Below are positions 45,428 to 54,074 of a stretch of DNA of 64,000 nucleotides, piece by piece. Both the position numbers and the translations under genes were made by a program. Numbering within the stretch: position 1 is the first letter of the stretch; every line of letters begins with the position of its first letter. This stretch comes from Vibrio chagasii (GTDB taxonomy: Bacteria > Pseudomonadota > Gammaproteobacteria > Enterobacterales > Vibrionaceae): positions 992,001-1,056,000 of the forward strand of contig NZ_AP025465.1 of assembly GCF_024347355.1 (NCBI RefSeq), written 5' to 3'. The notes under the pieces were generated by a model. It did not search any database, was not told the origin of the DNA, and worked only from the letters and a program-made list of their open reading frames with translations.

Positions 45428-46771
45428 TTAACTCGCGCTTTTAGTTGTACATTTGTTCTCTGAGATAAGATATGGAGTGACCAAGCGACTGATATTCACT
45501 TTCGCGCCGAGGCGAGCGGCGAGTAAATACATACCTCCGATCTTCCGGTGTAAGAACAGCGCATCGGCGGGAGGGGTGTGCCAATACTCTTGTTCCATGC
45601 TCAAAATGGTTCCAGCTTCACGAAGCCTTTGTGCTAATCCACTTGCTTTGAAGTCGTACTCTTCGTCTACCAACATCGGCTCACAAGCCATCTTCACTAG
45701 GTTTAGAATCGCTTGGCGTTGTTCGGGAAGAATGGTCTCGCTAAAGAATCCAATCTGCTCTAATGCTTGATTGAGGCCTTGCTCATCGTTGTTAATGACA
45801 GAGGAAAAGGCCAAACGATAACCCTCGCTGAAGCGGTCACTGTACTCACGGGTTGCTCCGAAATCTAACAAACCAATTTGTCGGGTGTTTTCAACGTATA
45901 GGTAGTTGGCGAAATTGGGGTCGGTTTGCACCATCTTAAAGTCGAACAACTCTCTGAATAGGAGCTCAAGCAAGCTGTGCATTACAAAGTCACGGGTGCT
46001 TTGGTCGTAACTTTCTATTTGTTCTATTGAGACGCCCTCAATGAAGTCCATGGCGAGCACGGATTCTGAAGAGACTTGCGGATGGATCTGAGGCACGACG
46101 AAGTGTGAGTGTTCTTTTAATGCATTGTAATAACGGGTCGCATAGTCAGCCTCGCGAGCATAGTCTGCTTCATCATGGAGTTGCTTTTTTGCTTCCTCTA
46201 ACAACCCTTTGTAGTCGACCGATTTTGGTATCAGACCAACAATGTTGAGCAGTGTGCCCACGTTATCTACATCACTGTCGATGCTTTTTCGAATCCCTGG
46301 GTATTGGACTTTGACGGCGAGTTTGTCCCCGGCATCGCTGTAGGCTTGATGAACTTGTCCGATGGACGCACTGGCAATCGGTTTAAAGTTGAAGGAAAGG
46401 AACTCGGTTTTCCAATCGTTCCCAAGTGAGCTATCTAAGACTTGATTGAGCTGCTTTGTTGGCAGTGGGTCAGCGTCTGAGCGCAGGCGAGAAAGAATGT
46501 CGGCTAACTCCGGTTCTAAGACATCCCCCACATCCATTGAAAGCATCTGTCCCAGCTTCATTGCAGCGCCACGTAGGTGTGCAAGTTGGTCGGTCAGGCG
46601 AGCAATGTTCTGTGGCGTTAACAACAAGTCTTTTGCCTTGGGCCTGTTGCCCTGTGCGATTTGCTTGGTGCCTTCTGTTAGCACGTTACCTGCGACTCTT
46701 GTCGCCAGCGAGGCGAACTTGCTAAATCTAGAAAGTCGATGAGTGGGAAGGTTTCTCTCTTTTGCCGACAT
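45428..46771 (-). CDS. ABC1/UbiB-family atypical kinase
   Basis: Protein of 447 residues of the ABC1 (AarF/UbiB/COQ8) family. The Ala-rich KxGQ-type motif reads AAMKLGQMLSM near residue 68; the Ala/Gly nucleotide loop is ASIGQVHQAY, the lysine is in LAVKVQYPG, and the metal-binding GLLDFGATREY is near residue 275. Family members act as ATPases in quinone synthesis or lipid metabolism. This is a shorter paralogue without the C-terminal membrane helices of UbiB. It is a single gene. Confidence 0.88.
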   Translation of the reverse strand: MSAKERNLPTHRLSRFSKFASLATRVAGNVLTEGTKQIAQGNRPKAKDLLLTPQNIARLTDQLAHLRGAAMKLGQMLSMDVGDVLEPELADILSRLRSDADPLPTKQLNQVLDSSLGNDWKTEFLSFNFKPIASASIGQVHQAYSDAGDKLAVKVQYPGIRKSIDSDVDNVGTLLNIVGLIPKSVDYKGLLEEAKKQLHDEADYAREADYATRYYNALKEHSHFVVPQIHPQVSSESVLAMDFIEGVSIEQIESYDQSTRDFVMHSLLELLFRELFDFKMVQTDPNFANYLYVENTRQIGLLDFGATREYSDRFSEGYRLAFSSVINNDEQGLNQALEQIGFFSETILPEQRQAILNLVKMACEPMLVDEEYDFKASGLAQRLREAGTILSMEQEYWHTPPADALFLHRKIGGMYLLAARLGAKVNISRLVTPYLISENKCTTKSAS

Positions 46772-46798
46772 AAAAGTTCTCTCTGGGAATCAGGGTTG

Positions 46799-46900
46799 AT
46801 ACTAATCTTAGTAAATTACTGTTCACGCTAGTTTGTTAAAAATATCGATAACATCGTTAGATTTTTTGATTGTAGAATAACTACTTACTGTGATTGGTAT
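46799..46900. repeat. MITE-like vibrio inverted-repeat element, short form
   Basis: 102-bp element with terminal inverted repeats (ATACTAATCTTAGTAAATTAC at the left; the complement of the right end reads ATACCAATCACAGTAAGTA). It shares GTTAG, TTTGATTGTAG and ATAACTACTTA with the element at 16803-16978 but lacks about 70 bp near the right end. Confidence 0.6.
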
Positions 46901-46992
46901 GACTGCAAAGTTCTGTCAATCATTACACAACCTCATGTATTGTTGTGATAACTTGTCGCCTGAATCAGTAACTCGATTGAAAAGGACAAAGC

Positions 46993-47088
46993 ATGAAGTT
47001 TATTTGGTTGAAAGTCGCTCTTACCGTATTAGTATTTGCTGCACTGTTTGGCATCGTTTACTACAAAGTCGCCAGTGGTATGTCTTAA
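46993..47088 (+). CDS. Very small single-span membrane protein (31 aa)
   Basis: An AAGGA ribosome site 8 nt upstream precedes MKFIWLKVALTVLVFAALFG, one strongly hydrophobic helix, followed by a short positively charged tail. Many such single-span proteins exist in gammaproteobacteria; this one is not known to me. The stop lies 8 nt before the end of the convergent DCC gene. Confidence 0.5.
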   Translation: MKFIWLKVALTVLVFAALFGIVYYKVASGMS

Positions 47089-47095
47089 CTCGATA

Positions 47096-47482
47096 CTATT
47101 TGGTACAGCTGTTTCCGTTGCAACGTGATTGTCCGGTTAACCAGAATGAGATCTTATATCGATTCTTGGCAAACCTTAGGTAGCACCAGTCTGCAATCGG
47201 CTTAAATATGGCCCAACGCAATGGCGCATAAAGCCAACCTTTTCCTACTAGGTTCCATGCTTGGTAGGTCACATCTAACCCAAGTAGTAGCCTTCCGTTT
47301 TCATCAAGAGCATGCAGCACTGTGTTCGCGGCATCCGCATCAATTTGAGGATAGTTGGCAAACCCGTCACTATAGATGTCGATGGTATGAATCTTGTTCT
47401 TGATATCGTACTTAGCGAGCGCAGCCATTTCTTTAGCGCACAGTGGACACGTTCCGTCATAAAATATTGTTAATTCAGTCAT
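47096..47482 (-). CDS. DCC-family thiol-disulfide oxidoreductase (DUF393)
   Basis: Protein of 128 residues with the DUF393 signature at its start: YDGTCPLCAKEM, where Cys12 and Cys15 form a thioredoxin-like CxxC preceded by Asp9. The LDVTYQAWNLVGKGWLYAPLRW segment is also typical. Function is not defined beyond presumed redox activity. The open frame extends ten codons upstream, but the ATG at 47482 puts the motif at the usual distance from the start. The C-terminus has two more cysteines. Confidence 0.82.
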   Translation of the reverse strand: MTELTIFYDGTCPLCAKEMAALAKYDIKNKIHTIDIYSDGFANYPQIDADAANTVLHALDENGRLLLGLDVTYQAWNLVGKGWLYAPLRWAIFKPIADWCYLRFAKNRYKISFWLTGQSRCNGNSCTK

Positions 47483-47644
47483 TGATTTCTTTACTATTTT
47501 TGCCATTTTCAAACTATACGCAAATGTCGATTAGGTGGATCATTCTGCCCACATATCCGACACTGTCAGTGTGACGACTGTTTTACGATATCATCTAGAG
47601 GTAACATCTGTTCCATGCAATTAGAAATTAAGAGTCGAATTTAC

Positions 47645-48202
47645 ATGACAACCAAGCTAATTAACCGCTTTATCATCGCCTGTATCGCGCTCATCTTGAG
47701 TGGTTGTGTCAGCTACAGCATTACCGAGCAAGAGATGACAGAATATCTTGCTGATTCAGTCATGCTTGAACAAGAGGTAGGTGTACAAAGCGTGATGTAC
47801 GCACAAGTGGCAGTGGATGATCTAGAAGTACAAATTGGCCGAGCCGATGAACAACGCGTGTCCGTGTTGGCGAATACCAATGCAAAAGTTCAAGTGTTCA
47901 ATATGCCGAATATGGGGTTGGACCTAGATTTAGAATTCAGCGCGATTCCTGAATATGACAAGGAAAGTGGTGAAGTGTACCTAAAGTCGTTGCGTCTAGA
48001 GCGATTTGAAGAGAAGGAGCAGCAGCTATCTCCTGAGATCGAAAAGCTGCTTAAGCCAGCGGTATCGATGATCGGTTTTGCTTTGTCTCAATCTCCAGTT
48101 TACAAACTGGATAGCAACAAGGTGCAAGAGTCGCTGATCAAGTCATCAGAACCGAATCTAGTGATCCGAGATAACAAATTGGTCATTGAGTTGTTTGATT
48201 AA
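47645..48202 (+). CDS. DUF1439 lipoprotein (YceB type)
   Basis: Lipoprotein of 185 residues. The signal ends in LSGC with lipidated Cys at about residue 21. The rest is a DUF1439 domain (SYSITEQEMTEYLADSVMLEQEVG at the front, VYKLDSNKVQESLIKSS near the end), the tubulin-binding-like lipid-handling fold. The frame is open ten codons upstream but the ATG at 47645 gives a clean signal peptide. The function of YceB is not known. Confidence 0.85.
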   Translation: MTTKLINRFIIACIALILSGCVSYSITEQEMTEYLADSVMLEQEVGVQSVMYAQVAVDDLEVQIGRADEQRVSVLANTNAKVQVFNMPNMGLDLDLEFSAIPEYDKESGEVYLKSLRLERFEEKEQQLSPEIEKLLKPAVSMIGFALSQSPVYKLDSNKVQESLIKSSEPNLVIRDNKLVIELFD

Positions 48203-48405
48203 TCCCACATACATAAGTTTCTACTAAGCTATCACACATAATGGCTGCCTACTGGGCGGCCATTTTTCTTTCTATTGAGTTGGTTCACGAACTCTATCTA
48301 TTAGGCCATTTATTGAATTAGCCGCGTATCTCACCTTTACTTTACTCTTGTGAGCAAGTCATCGCTTCAGTCATCAAATCATAAGAAAGAAAAGGTGAAC
48401 GAACT

Positions 48406-49968
48406 ATGAAGAGTCCAGTAATTGCGGATAACAAACCCATCAAAGTAGAGCTGACGAAGGGAGAGGAGTATTACTTCTGTACCTGTGGGAAATCGAAAAA
48501 CCAACCGTTTTGTGACGGTTCTCATGCCGGTACGGGGTTCAAACCGAAAAGCTTTGTTGCCGAAGAGGACGGTGATGCTTACCTGTGTCGCTGTAAGTAT
48601 TCTAACAATCTTCCTTTTTGCGATGGCACTCATAAACAGTTCACTGCGGAGCAAGTTGGGCAAGAAGGCCCAGAAGTTCACATTCAAGCGGCAGCCCCTG
48701 ATTTATCTCCTGCGGCAACCGCAACCAAAGAAGAGCCTACCGTGGAGTTTATTCATCAGTTAGCGCGTGATGGTTTGTCCAAGGTGGGGCACCATGGGCC
48801 AATAACTTCTATGGGTGTGCCTAGGCACCTCTTGCCTCACTGGGATGACATTCAAGTCATGGTCGCGCAAATGGCCACCAAGCCTTTATTGGAAAACGTG
48901 CCAGTAGGAACGGAACTGATTATTGGCCCTAACGCCAGAAAACCATTGAAGCTCAATATTCCTCTGTTTGTATCGGACATGAGTTTTGGGTCGCTATCTG
49001 AGGAGGCGAAAGTGTCTTTGGCGACAGGAGCTGAACTTGCAGGAACCGGGATCTGCTCCGGGGAAGGCGGCATGTTACCCGAGGAACAGGCCGCCAATTC
49101 TCGTTACTTTTATGAGCTAGCCAGTGCTCAGTTTGGTTACGATGAAGCCAAGCTCAAAAACGTTCAAGCCTTCCATTTTAAAGGTGGGCAAGGCGCAAAA
49201 ACGGGAACGGGCGGGCATCTGCCTGGTGTGAAGAATATCGGTAAGATCGCGGAAGTACGTGGTATTGAAGCGGGCACTGCGGCTATTTCTCCCCCTACTT
49301 TTAAAGATCTAAAAACCGCAGCGGACTTTAAAAAATTCGCTGATCGCGTGCGTGAAGTGACAGGCGGTATCCCAATTGGCTTCAAGCTAAGTGCCAATCA
49401 TATCGAAGAAGACATTCAGTTCGCATTGGATGCAAGTGCCGATTACATCATTTTAGACGGTCGAGGCGGCGGTACTGGCGCTGCACCAGAAATGTTCCGA
49501 GACCATATCAGTGTGCCAACGATTCCAGCTTTAGCTCGCGCTAGAGCTTATCTCGATAAACAAGGCGTCAGTGACCGAGTTACATTGATCATCACGGGTG
49601 GTTTACGTGTGCCGATGGACTTTGTAAAAGCGATGGCGCTTGGCGCAGATGGTGTCGCTATCTCGAACAGTGCCATGCAGTCGATAGGATGTGTGGCAGC
49701 GAGAATGTGTAATACTAATAATTGCCCGGCGGGTATCGCGACTCAAAAGGCCGACTTACGCCAGCGTTTAAATGTCGAGAAAGCTTCGAATCAGCTTAAA
49801 AACTTCTTCGAGGCGTCGACCGAATTAATGCAAGTGATGGCGAGAGCGTGTGGACATGATCATCTGAATCAATTCAACCCTCACGATTTGGCTACATGGA
49901 ATCGTGAGATGGCAGAACTATCGGGCGTTGCCTATTCCGGTGTTAGTCCTCTCAATCCACTTAAGTAA
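48406..49968 (+). CDS. Fusion of two CDGSH iron-sulfur domains with a glutamate-synthase-like FMN domain
   Basis: Protein of 520 residues. The N-terminus has two CDGSH-type motifs with complete ligands: Cys25, Cys27, Cys36, His40 and Cys61, Cys63, Cys72, His76, each expected to hold a redox-active 2Fe-2S cluster. From about residue 110 there is a glutamate-synthase (GltS/GltB) FMN barrel: FVSDMSFGSLSEEAK, GSGEGG-like CSGEGGML, KGGQGAKTGTGG, LDGRGGGTGAAP and MCNTNNCPAGIATQ, the 3Fe-4S cysteine loop. No amidotransferase domain is present. The fusion suggests an internal electron path from CDGSH clusters to FMN; substrate unknown. Confidence 0.88.
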   Translation: MKSPVIADNKPIKVELTKGEEYYFCTCGKSKNQPFCDGSHAGTGFKPKSFVAEEDGDAYLCRCKYSNNLPFCDGTHKQFTAEQVGQEGPEVHIQAAAPDLSPAATATKEEPTVEFIHQLARDGLSKVGHHGPITSMGVPRHLLPHWDDIQVMVAQMATKPLLENVPVGTELIIGPNARKPLKLNIPLFVSDMSFGSLSEEAKVSLATGAELAGTGICSGEGGMLPEEQAANSRYFYELASAQFGYDEAKLKNVQAFHFKGGQGAKTGTGGHLPGVKNIGKIAEVRGIEAGTAAISPPTFKDLKTAADFKKFADRVREVTGGIPIGFKLSANHIEEDIQFALDASADYIILDGRGGGTGAAPEMFRDHISVPTIPALARARAYLDKQGVSDRVTLIITGGLRVPMDFVKAMALGADGVAISNSAMQSIGCVAARMCNTNNCPAGIATQKADLRQRLNVEKASNQLKNFFEASTELMQVMARACGHDHLNQFNPHDLATWNREMAELSGVAYSGVSPLNPLK

Positions 49969-50114
49969 ACAGCACGTCGATAAAGCACATTCACTGGGTT
50001 TTTGAGTGTGCTTGTTTTCTCCATTCAACTATTAACCACTCCAATTCATTTACCCATTCCAATCCATTGCTTTGTAAGCACTTTTAAATTATTTCCTGTT
50101 TTTGAAAATATTAC

Positions 50115-50145
50115 TTTACCTCAAGTTAACTTGAGGTTTTATCAT
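50115..50145 (+). promoter_or_regulatory. SoxR-type operator and promoter
   Basis: The 18-bp palindrome CCTCAAGTTAACTTGAGG at 50119-50136 is the sequence bound by SoxR at the E. coli soxS promoter. It lies between TTTACC (50115-50120) and TATCAT (50140-50145) with a 19-bp spacer, the over-long spacing that MerR-family activators correct. It faces the N-acetyltransferase and FMN reductase genes; soxR itself is 1.6 kb downstream. Confidence 0.9.
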
Positions 50146-50246
50146 CCTTCTCAATCTAAAAAACAAACCATTACCTTGTTACTTTCTAAGGGGGGCAAGT
50201 TCAGTAGAGGGCAATCATGAGGTGACAAACAAATCAGGGGTTAGGT

Positions 50247-51038
50247 ATGGAACAGCGTCAAGTCACGGAATATTTTTCAAGAATTGGTTTATCTCAACCA
50301 AGCGATACCACAATCGAAAGCCTAAAGGCGATCCATCAACATCAACACCGAACCATTCCGTTCGAGAATTTTGATGTGGTTCAGGGGTTGCCTATTCAAC
50401 TGTCTCAAGAGGCATTGCATGAAAAGCTGGTGGTTAATCAGCGAGGGGGTTATTGCCAAGAACTTAATGGGTTGTTGTTGAATATGTTAACTCATATGGG
50501 CTTTGAAGCGAGAGCTTTACTGGGGCGAGTACATCTAGCGGGAGAGCCGACAGGGCGTAGCCATCGAGTGACATTGGTGACGATTGATGACAAGCAGTGG
50601 CTAGTGGATGCGGGTTTTGGCACTTTTACCCCTCGCGCTCCATTGCTTATTGAAACCAATATTGAGCAGTCTAATGACTTACAAACTTTTCGTTTTATCG
50701 AAGATGAACGATATGGCTTCTTACTGCAGATAAAGCAGGGTGAAGAGTGGATGAACGTGTACAGCCTAGACATGACGTATGTGGGTGCCAACGACCTAGA
50801 GTCGAGCAACTTCTTCACTTCAAACAGTCCGAAATCCATTTTTACATCAAACTGTATTGCGGCACTGCCGATTGAAGGTGGGATTGTCACGCTGCTTAAC
50901 CAGAAAATTAAAATTAGCAAAGATGGCTCAACCGAGGAATGGCTACTTGAAGACGAGCCTACGTACCTTACTGCATTACAAACGTACTTTGGTTTAGCGC
51001 CAAATGTGCCTTTTCAAACTTTAGAGAAATGTTTCTAA
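50247..51038 (+). CDS. Arylamine N-acetyltransferase
   Basis: Cytosolic enzyme that moves an acetyl group from acetyl-CoA to arylamines or hydrazines. The 263 residues carry the Cys-His-Asp triad: Cys70 in RGGYCQE, His106 in GRSHRV, Asp121 in VDAGFG. The start at 50247 is preceded by AGGGGTTAGGT. The gene is the first in a probable operon under the SoxR-type promoter, which would link it to defence against redox-cycling aromatic compounds. Confidence 0.92.
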   Translation: MEQRQVTEYFSRIGLSQPSDTTIESLKAIHQHQHRTIPFENFDVVQGLPIQLSQEALHEKLVVNQRGGYCQELNGLLLNMLTHMGFEARALLGRVHLAGEPTGRSHRVTLVTIDDKQWLVDAGFGTFTPRAPLLIETNIEQSNDLQTFRFIEDERYGFLLQIKQGEEWMNVYSLDMTYVGANDLESSNFFTSNSPKSIFTSNCIAALPIEGGIVTLLNQKIKISKDGSTEEWLLEDEPTYLTALQTYFGLAPNVPFQTLEKCF

Positions 51039-51057
51039 CCAAATTTAAGGATCAACA

Positions 51058-51579
51058 ATGAAAGTATTAGCAATGGGCGCAACCAACAGTAAAGCATCGA
51101 TTAACCAACAATTGGCAGCGTACACCGCAAGCTTAGTTGAGGGAGCGCAAGTAGAGGTGCTCGATCTTAATGATTTCGAGATGCCTATTTACAGTGAAGA
51201 CAGAGAAAAAGAGTCTGGCGTTCATCAACACGCGCAGCGCTTTTTTAGCAAGATTGGTGAAGCAGATACTGTGATCATCTCTTTTGCCGAGTACAACGGT
51301 TCATACACAGCGGCCTTTAAAAATGTGTTCGATTGGGCATCACGCATCGATATGAAAGTGTACCAAGGCAAGCCAGTGGTGATGCTCGCTACCTCTCCGG
51401 GTCCAGGTGGCGCGACCTCTGTGCTGTCTTCTGCAGTGAACTCAGCGCCTTACTTTGACGCTGACGTGAAAGGTTCGATGTCAGTGCCAAGTTTCTACGA
51501 TAACTTCGATATGGAAACGGGCGAGATGACTAACTTAAAGATGATCGACAACCTTAAGATGATCATGAAAAAGATCTAG
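51058..51579 (+). CDS. NADPH-dependent FMN reductase / quinone reductase
   Basis: Flavodoxin-fold protein of 173 residues. The FMN phosphate loop is ATNSKASINQQLA near the N-terminus; SFAEYNGSYTAAFKNVFDW matches the family motif around the isoalloxazine, and LATSPGPGGATSVL follows. An AAGGA ribosome site precedes the ATG. It is 19 nt after the N-acetyltransferase gene and hence under the same SoxR-type promoter; a role as a two-electron reductase of quinones or azo compounds fits. Confidence 0.88.
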   Translation: MKVLAMGATNSKASINQQLAAYTASLVEGAQVEVLDLNDFEMPIYSEDREKESGVHQHAQRFFSKIGEADTVIISFAEYNGSYTAAFKNVFDWASRIDMKVYQGKPVVMLATSPGPGGATSVLSSAVNSAPYFDADVKGSMSVPSFYDNFDMETGEMTNLKMIDNLKMIMKKI

Positions 51580-51606
51580 CGGAATAAGCTATCCAATGCA
51601 TCTAAG

Positions 51607-51636
51607 AAAAACAGCCATCATTTGACGGCTGTTTTT
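51607..51636 (+). terminator. Rho-independent terminator
   Basis: AACAGCCATC and GACGGCTGTT pair with one mismatch and are followed by five T, ending the operon before soxR. Confidence 0.7.
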
Positions 51637-51766
51637 ACGATCTGAATAAGCAGCTTTTACATGATAATTAAAAGCTAATTCGAAAGGGCTAAACTTAAAC
51701 TTAACTTTAGTTATACTGGTAAATGGACTTGAATGACTAAATGACATGGAAAAGGGAAGTAACAAC

Positions 51767-52207
51767 ATGAAAAACATCGTGTATTTAACGATTGGTCAAC
51801 TCTCGGAACGTAGTGGTGTTGCCCCTTCGGCTCTGCGTTTTTATGAAACCAAAGGATTGATTGCCTCTATCCGCACCAATGGTAATCAACGACGTTATCA
51901 ATCAGCGATGTTGAGGCGAATTGCCCTTATTCAAGTTGCTCAGTCAATAGGTTTCACGCTAGAAGAGATCACCGAAGAGCTGTCTAGCTTGCCGATGAAC
52001 CACACTGCAACCAAGCGCGATTGGGAGCGAGTGGCAAAGAAATGGCAAGGGCAACTCGACAGTAAGATGGCACAGATCCGTTCATTACAAGAAAACCTCA
52101 CAGGCTGTATTGGCTGCGGCTGCCTGAGCATGCAAAAGTGCCATCTATTGAACCCAGAAGATATTCTCCATGACCAAGGGCAGGGTGCTCAGCGTATTGT
52201 TGATTAG
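51767..52207 (+). CDS. soxR: Redox-sensing activator SoxR
   Basis: MerR-family sensor of redox-cycling compounds, 146 residues. The N-terminal winged helix (TIGQLSERSGVAPSALRFYETKGLI) binds the operator; a dimerising helix follows; the 2Fe-2S cluster ligands are Cys114, Cys117, Cys119 and Cys125 in the C-terminal CX2CXCX5C motif. The ATG at 51767 has AAGGGA 9 nt upstream, so it is favoured over the ATG at 51746. It has its own upstream region after a terminator. The matching operator at 50119-50136 is its likely direct target. Confidence 0.93.
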   Translation: MKNIVYLTIGQLSERSGVAPSALRFYETKGLIASIRTNGNQRRYQSAMLRRIALIQVAQSIGFTLEEITEELSSLPMNHTATKRDWERVAKKWQGQLDSKMAQIRSLQENLTGCIGCGCLSMQKCHLLNPEDILHDQGQGAQRIVD

Positions 52208-52349
52208 CCTCCATTTCGTCTGAACATCGAACTCAATTCTATATGTGTTATCACTTGATAGAGCTGTGGTGGTAGGGGTATCTCGTCTAGACAAAGCGGA
52301 ATTAAGGGTCTAGTTTAGGTGGTTCTTTCAATAAAAGAAGAGGTTAGTT

Positions 52350-52730
52350 ATGTTCAGCCATGTTTTTCTCGGTACCGAAGATATTGAACGCGCGAAGGCT
52401 TTTTATGACCCAATCATGAAAGTGCTTGGCTACAGTGAAGGTTCCGTTGACCCTAAAGGGCGCTGTGTTTACGTTAGCCAAACTGGTGTATTAGGTTTAA
52501 CCAAACCGATTGATGGTCAGCCTGCAACGCACGGCAATGGTATGACGGTTGGCTTTTTGGCCTCTTCACCAGAAGCGGTGGATGAGTGGCATCGTGTTGG
52601 TGTAGAAAATGGCGGTACGAGTATTGAAAACGGGCCTGGTGAGAGAGGGTCGGATGAACGCCGACTTTACATGGCGTATTTGCGAGATCCTGATGGAAAC
52701 AAGATCTGTGCAACTCACTTTATGCCTTAG
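52350..52730 (+). CDS. VOC-family (glyoxalase/bleomycin resistance fold) protein
   Basis: Protein of 126 residues with two beta-alpha-beta-beta-beta units. MFSHVFLGTEDIERAKAFYDPIMKVLGY is the standard first unit; LYMAYLRDPDGNKICATHF is the end of the second, with the likely metal-binding His and Glu/Asp positions. Substrate is unknown. It stands alone after soxR. Confidence 0.85.
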   Translation: MFSHVFLGTEDIERAKAFYDPIMKVLGYSEGSVDPKGRCVYVSQTGVLGLTKPIDGQPATHGNGMTVGFLASSPEAVDEWHRVGVENGGTSIENGPGERGSDERRLYMAYLRDPDGNKICATHFMP

Positions 52731-52827
52731 TTCATGATATGCTTCAGTTCGTTTTATGCCACTGTGGCGTATAATTAAGTCATCTTAGTGGTTCAAACCA
52801 AACAGGCTATTGCAAAGGATTGGCGAG

Positions 52828-53247
52828 ATGACTTCAAACGAACTATTTTAAGAGAGCTTTGAGCGTTGCCGGATTGATCAAGCGTTTTTAGAGTCATTCT
52901 TGGCCGACTTTTGCCAACATAACCCTAGGTTTTCAGAACGCTTTGAGAAAGTAGGATTGGAGCAACAAACTAAGATGCTCAAGGCTTCCATCATCCTCAT
53001 CTACAATTCTGCTGGATTACCCAGTGTGCTTAATTCCGTAAAGCGACTCGGAAAGCAGCACAAAGATTTAGAAATGGATATCTCTGAGCAAGAGCTTAAT
53101 GAGTGGTTTAAATCATTGCTCAATACGGTTAAGAAATACGATCCTCATTACAATGAGCAAGTCGAACAAGCATGGACAGAAACCCTCGATGTTGGCCTTA
53201 AAATCATGAAGCAAGAGTGCGTGGTCCCAAGCTCTGTAAACAGCTAG
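52828..53247 (+). pseudogene. Globin-like protein broken by in-frame TAA at codon 8
   Basis: The frame starts MTSNELF at 52828, meets TAA at 52849-52851, then continues ESFERCRIDQAFLESFL and a typical single-domain globin sequence (HNPRFSERFEKVGLEQQTKMLKASI) to TAG at 53245. The simplest lesion is CAA to TAA. Internal initiation at a TTG (52897) could make a shortened product of about 116 residues without the first helix. With the early stop, normal translation is probably lost. Confidence 0.75.
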
Positions 53248-53290
53248 ATTCTTGATTAGTTTTTCTCTGTTTTGCTTATTCGCTATTTAA

Positions 53291-53962
53291 AAATGGCAAG
53301 AGCTCGGCATAGCAGATAACACCATTATTATCTTCACGGCTGATAATGGCCCTGAAATAATGACATGGCCTGATGTTGGTATGACACCATACCACGGTGA
53401 GAAAGGTACCACGTGGGAAGGTGGTGTTCGTGCTCCGGCTCTCGTAAGCTGGCCGGGTAAAATTCCTGCGGGCAGTGTGGGTAACGGCATCCTCGATGGT
53501 ATGGACTGCTTGCCAACACTTGTTGCTGCTGGTGGTCCTGCGGATCTGAAAGAGAAAATGCTGAAAGGTTACGATGGCTTTAAAGCACACCTTGATGGGT
53601 ACAACCAAGTCGATATGTTAACGGAGAAAGGCTAATCGAATCGTAAAGAGATTTACTACTACGAACGTGACAAGCTACAAGCGGTTCGAGTCGGTGATTG
53701 GAAAGCTCACTTCGTAGTACAGAATCATGGTTGGAGCGGTCCGAAAGAAGAGTTAAATGCACCGCTACTGTTTAACTTGCGACGTGACCCTTATGAGCGA
53801 GCAGCAGAAGAGTCAGGTATGTACTTGAAGTGAATGGGACAAAAAATGTGGGCATTTGGCCCGGCTCAAGCGGCGGTACAGCAACACCTAGCGACCTTCA
53901 AAGAGTGGCCACCTAAGACGCCAGAAGCTCAGCCAGACAATACCGGTGGTGTGGGGAATTAG
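53291..53962 (+). pseudogene. Arylsulfatase fragment with two in-frame stops
   Basis: Only the C-terminal third of a sulfatase is present. It starts in mid-gene (KWQELGIADNTIIIFTADNGPE, the conserved TADNGP motif), continues through GEKGTTWEGGVRAPALVSWPG and a later KEIYYYERDKLQAVRVGDWKAH. TAA at 53633 and TGA at 53831 interrupt one continuous frame that ends at TAG 53960. Each stop could come from a single transition (CAA to TAA, TGG to TGA). The catalytic formylglycine region is missing, so this is a decayed gene. Confidence 0.88.
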
Positions 53963-54074
53963 CGTACACTCACTTCCAGAAACTAAATAAACAAAGCTCA
54001 GCCCCTAAGTTTTAGAAACCTAGGGTGTTGGGCTTTTGTTTTGCTAAAAGAAAAAGGCTATCAGAAGAAGTGAA

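Noticed and set aside
50002..50220. Plus-strand frame of 72 codons
   Set aside because: It overlaps the SoxR operator and promoter, has no ribosome site and looks noncoding.
51690..51720. Second SoxR box in front of soxR
   Set aside because: CTAAACTTAAACTTAACTTTAG is only a weak palindrome and differs from the operator at key positions.
54005..54050. Terminator after the sulfatase remnant
   Set aside because: The stem is interrupted by several mismatches; too weak to call.
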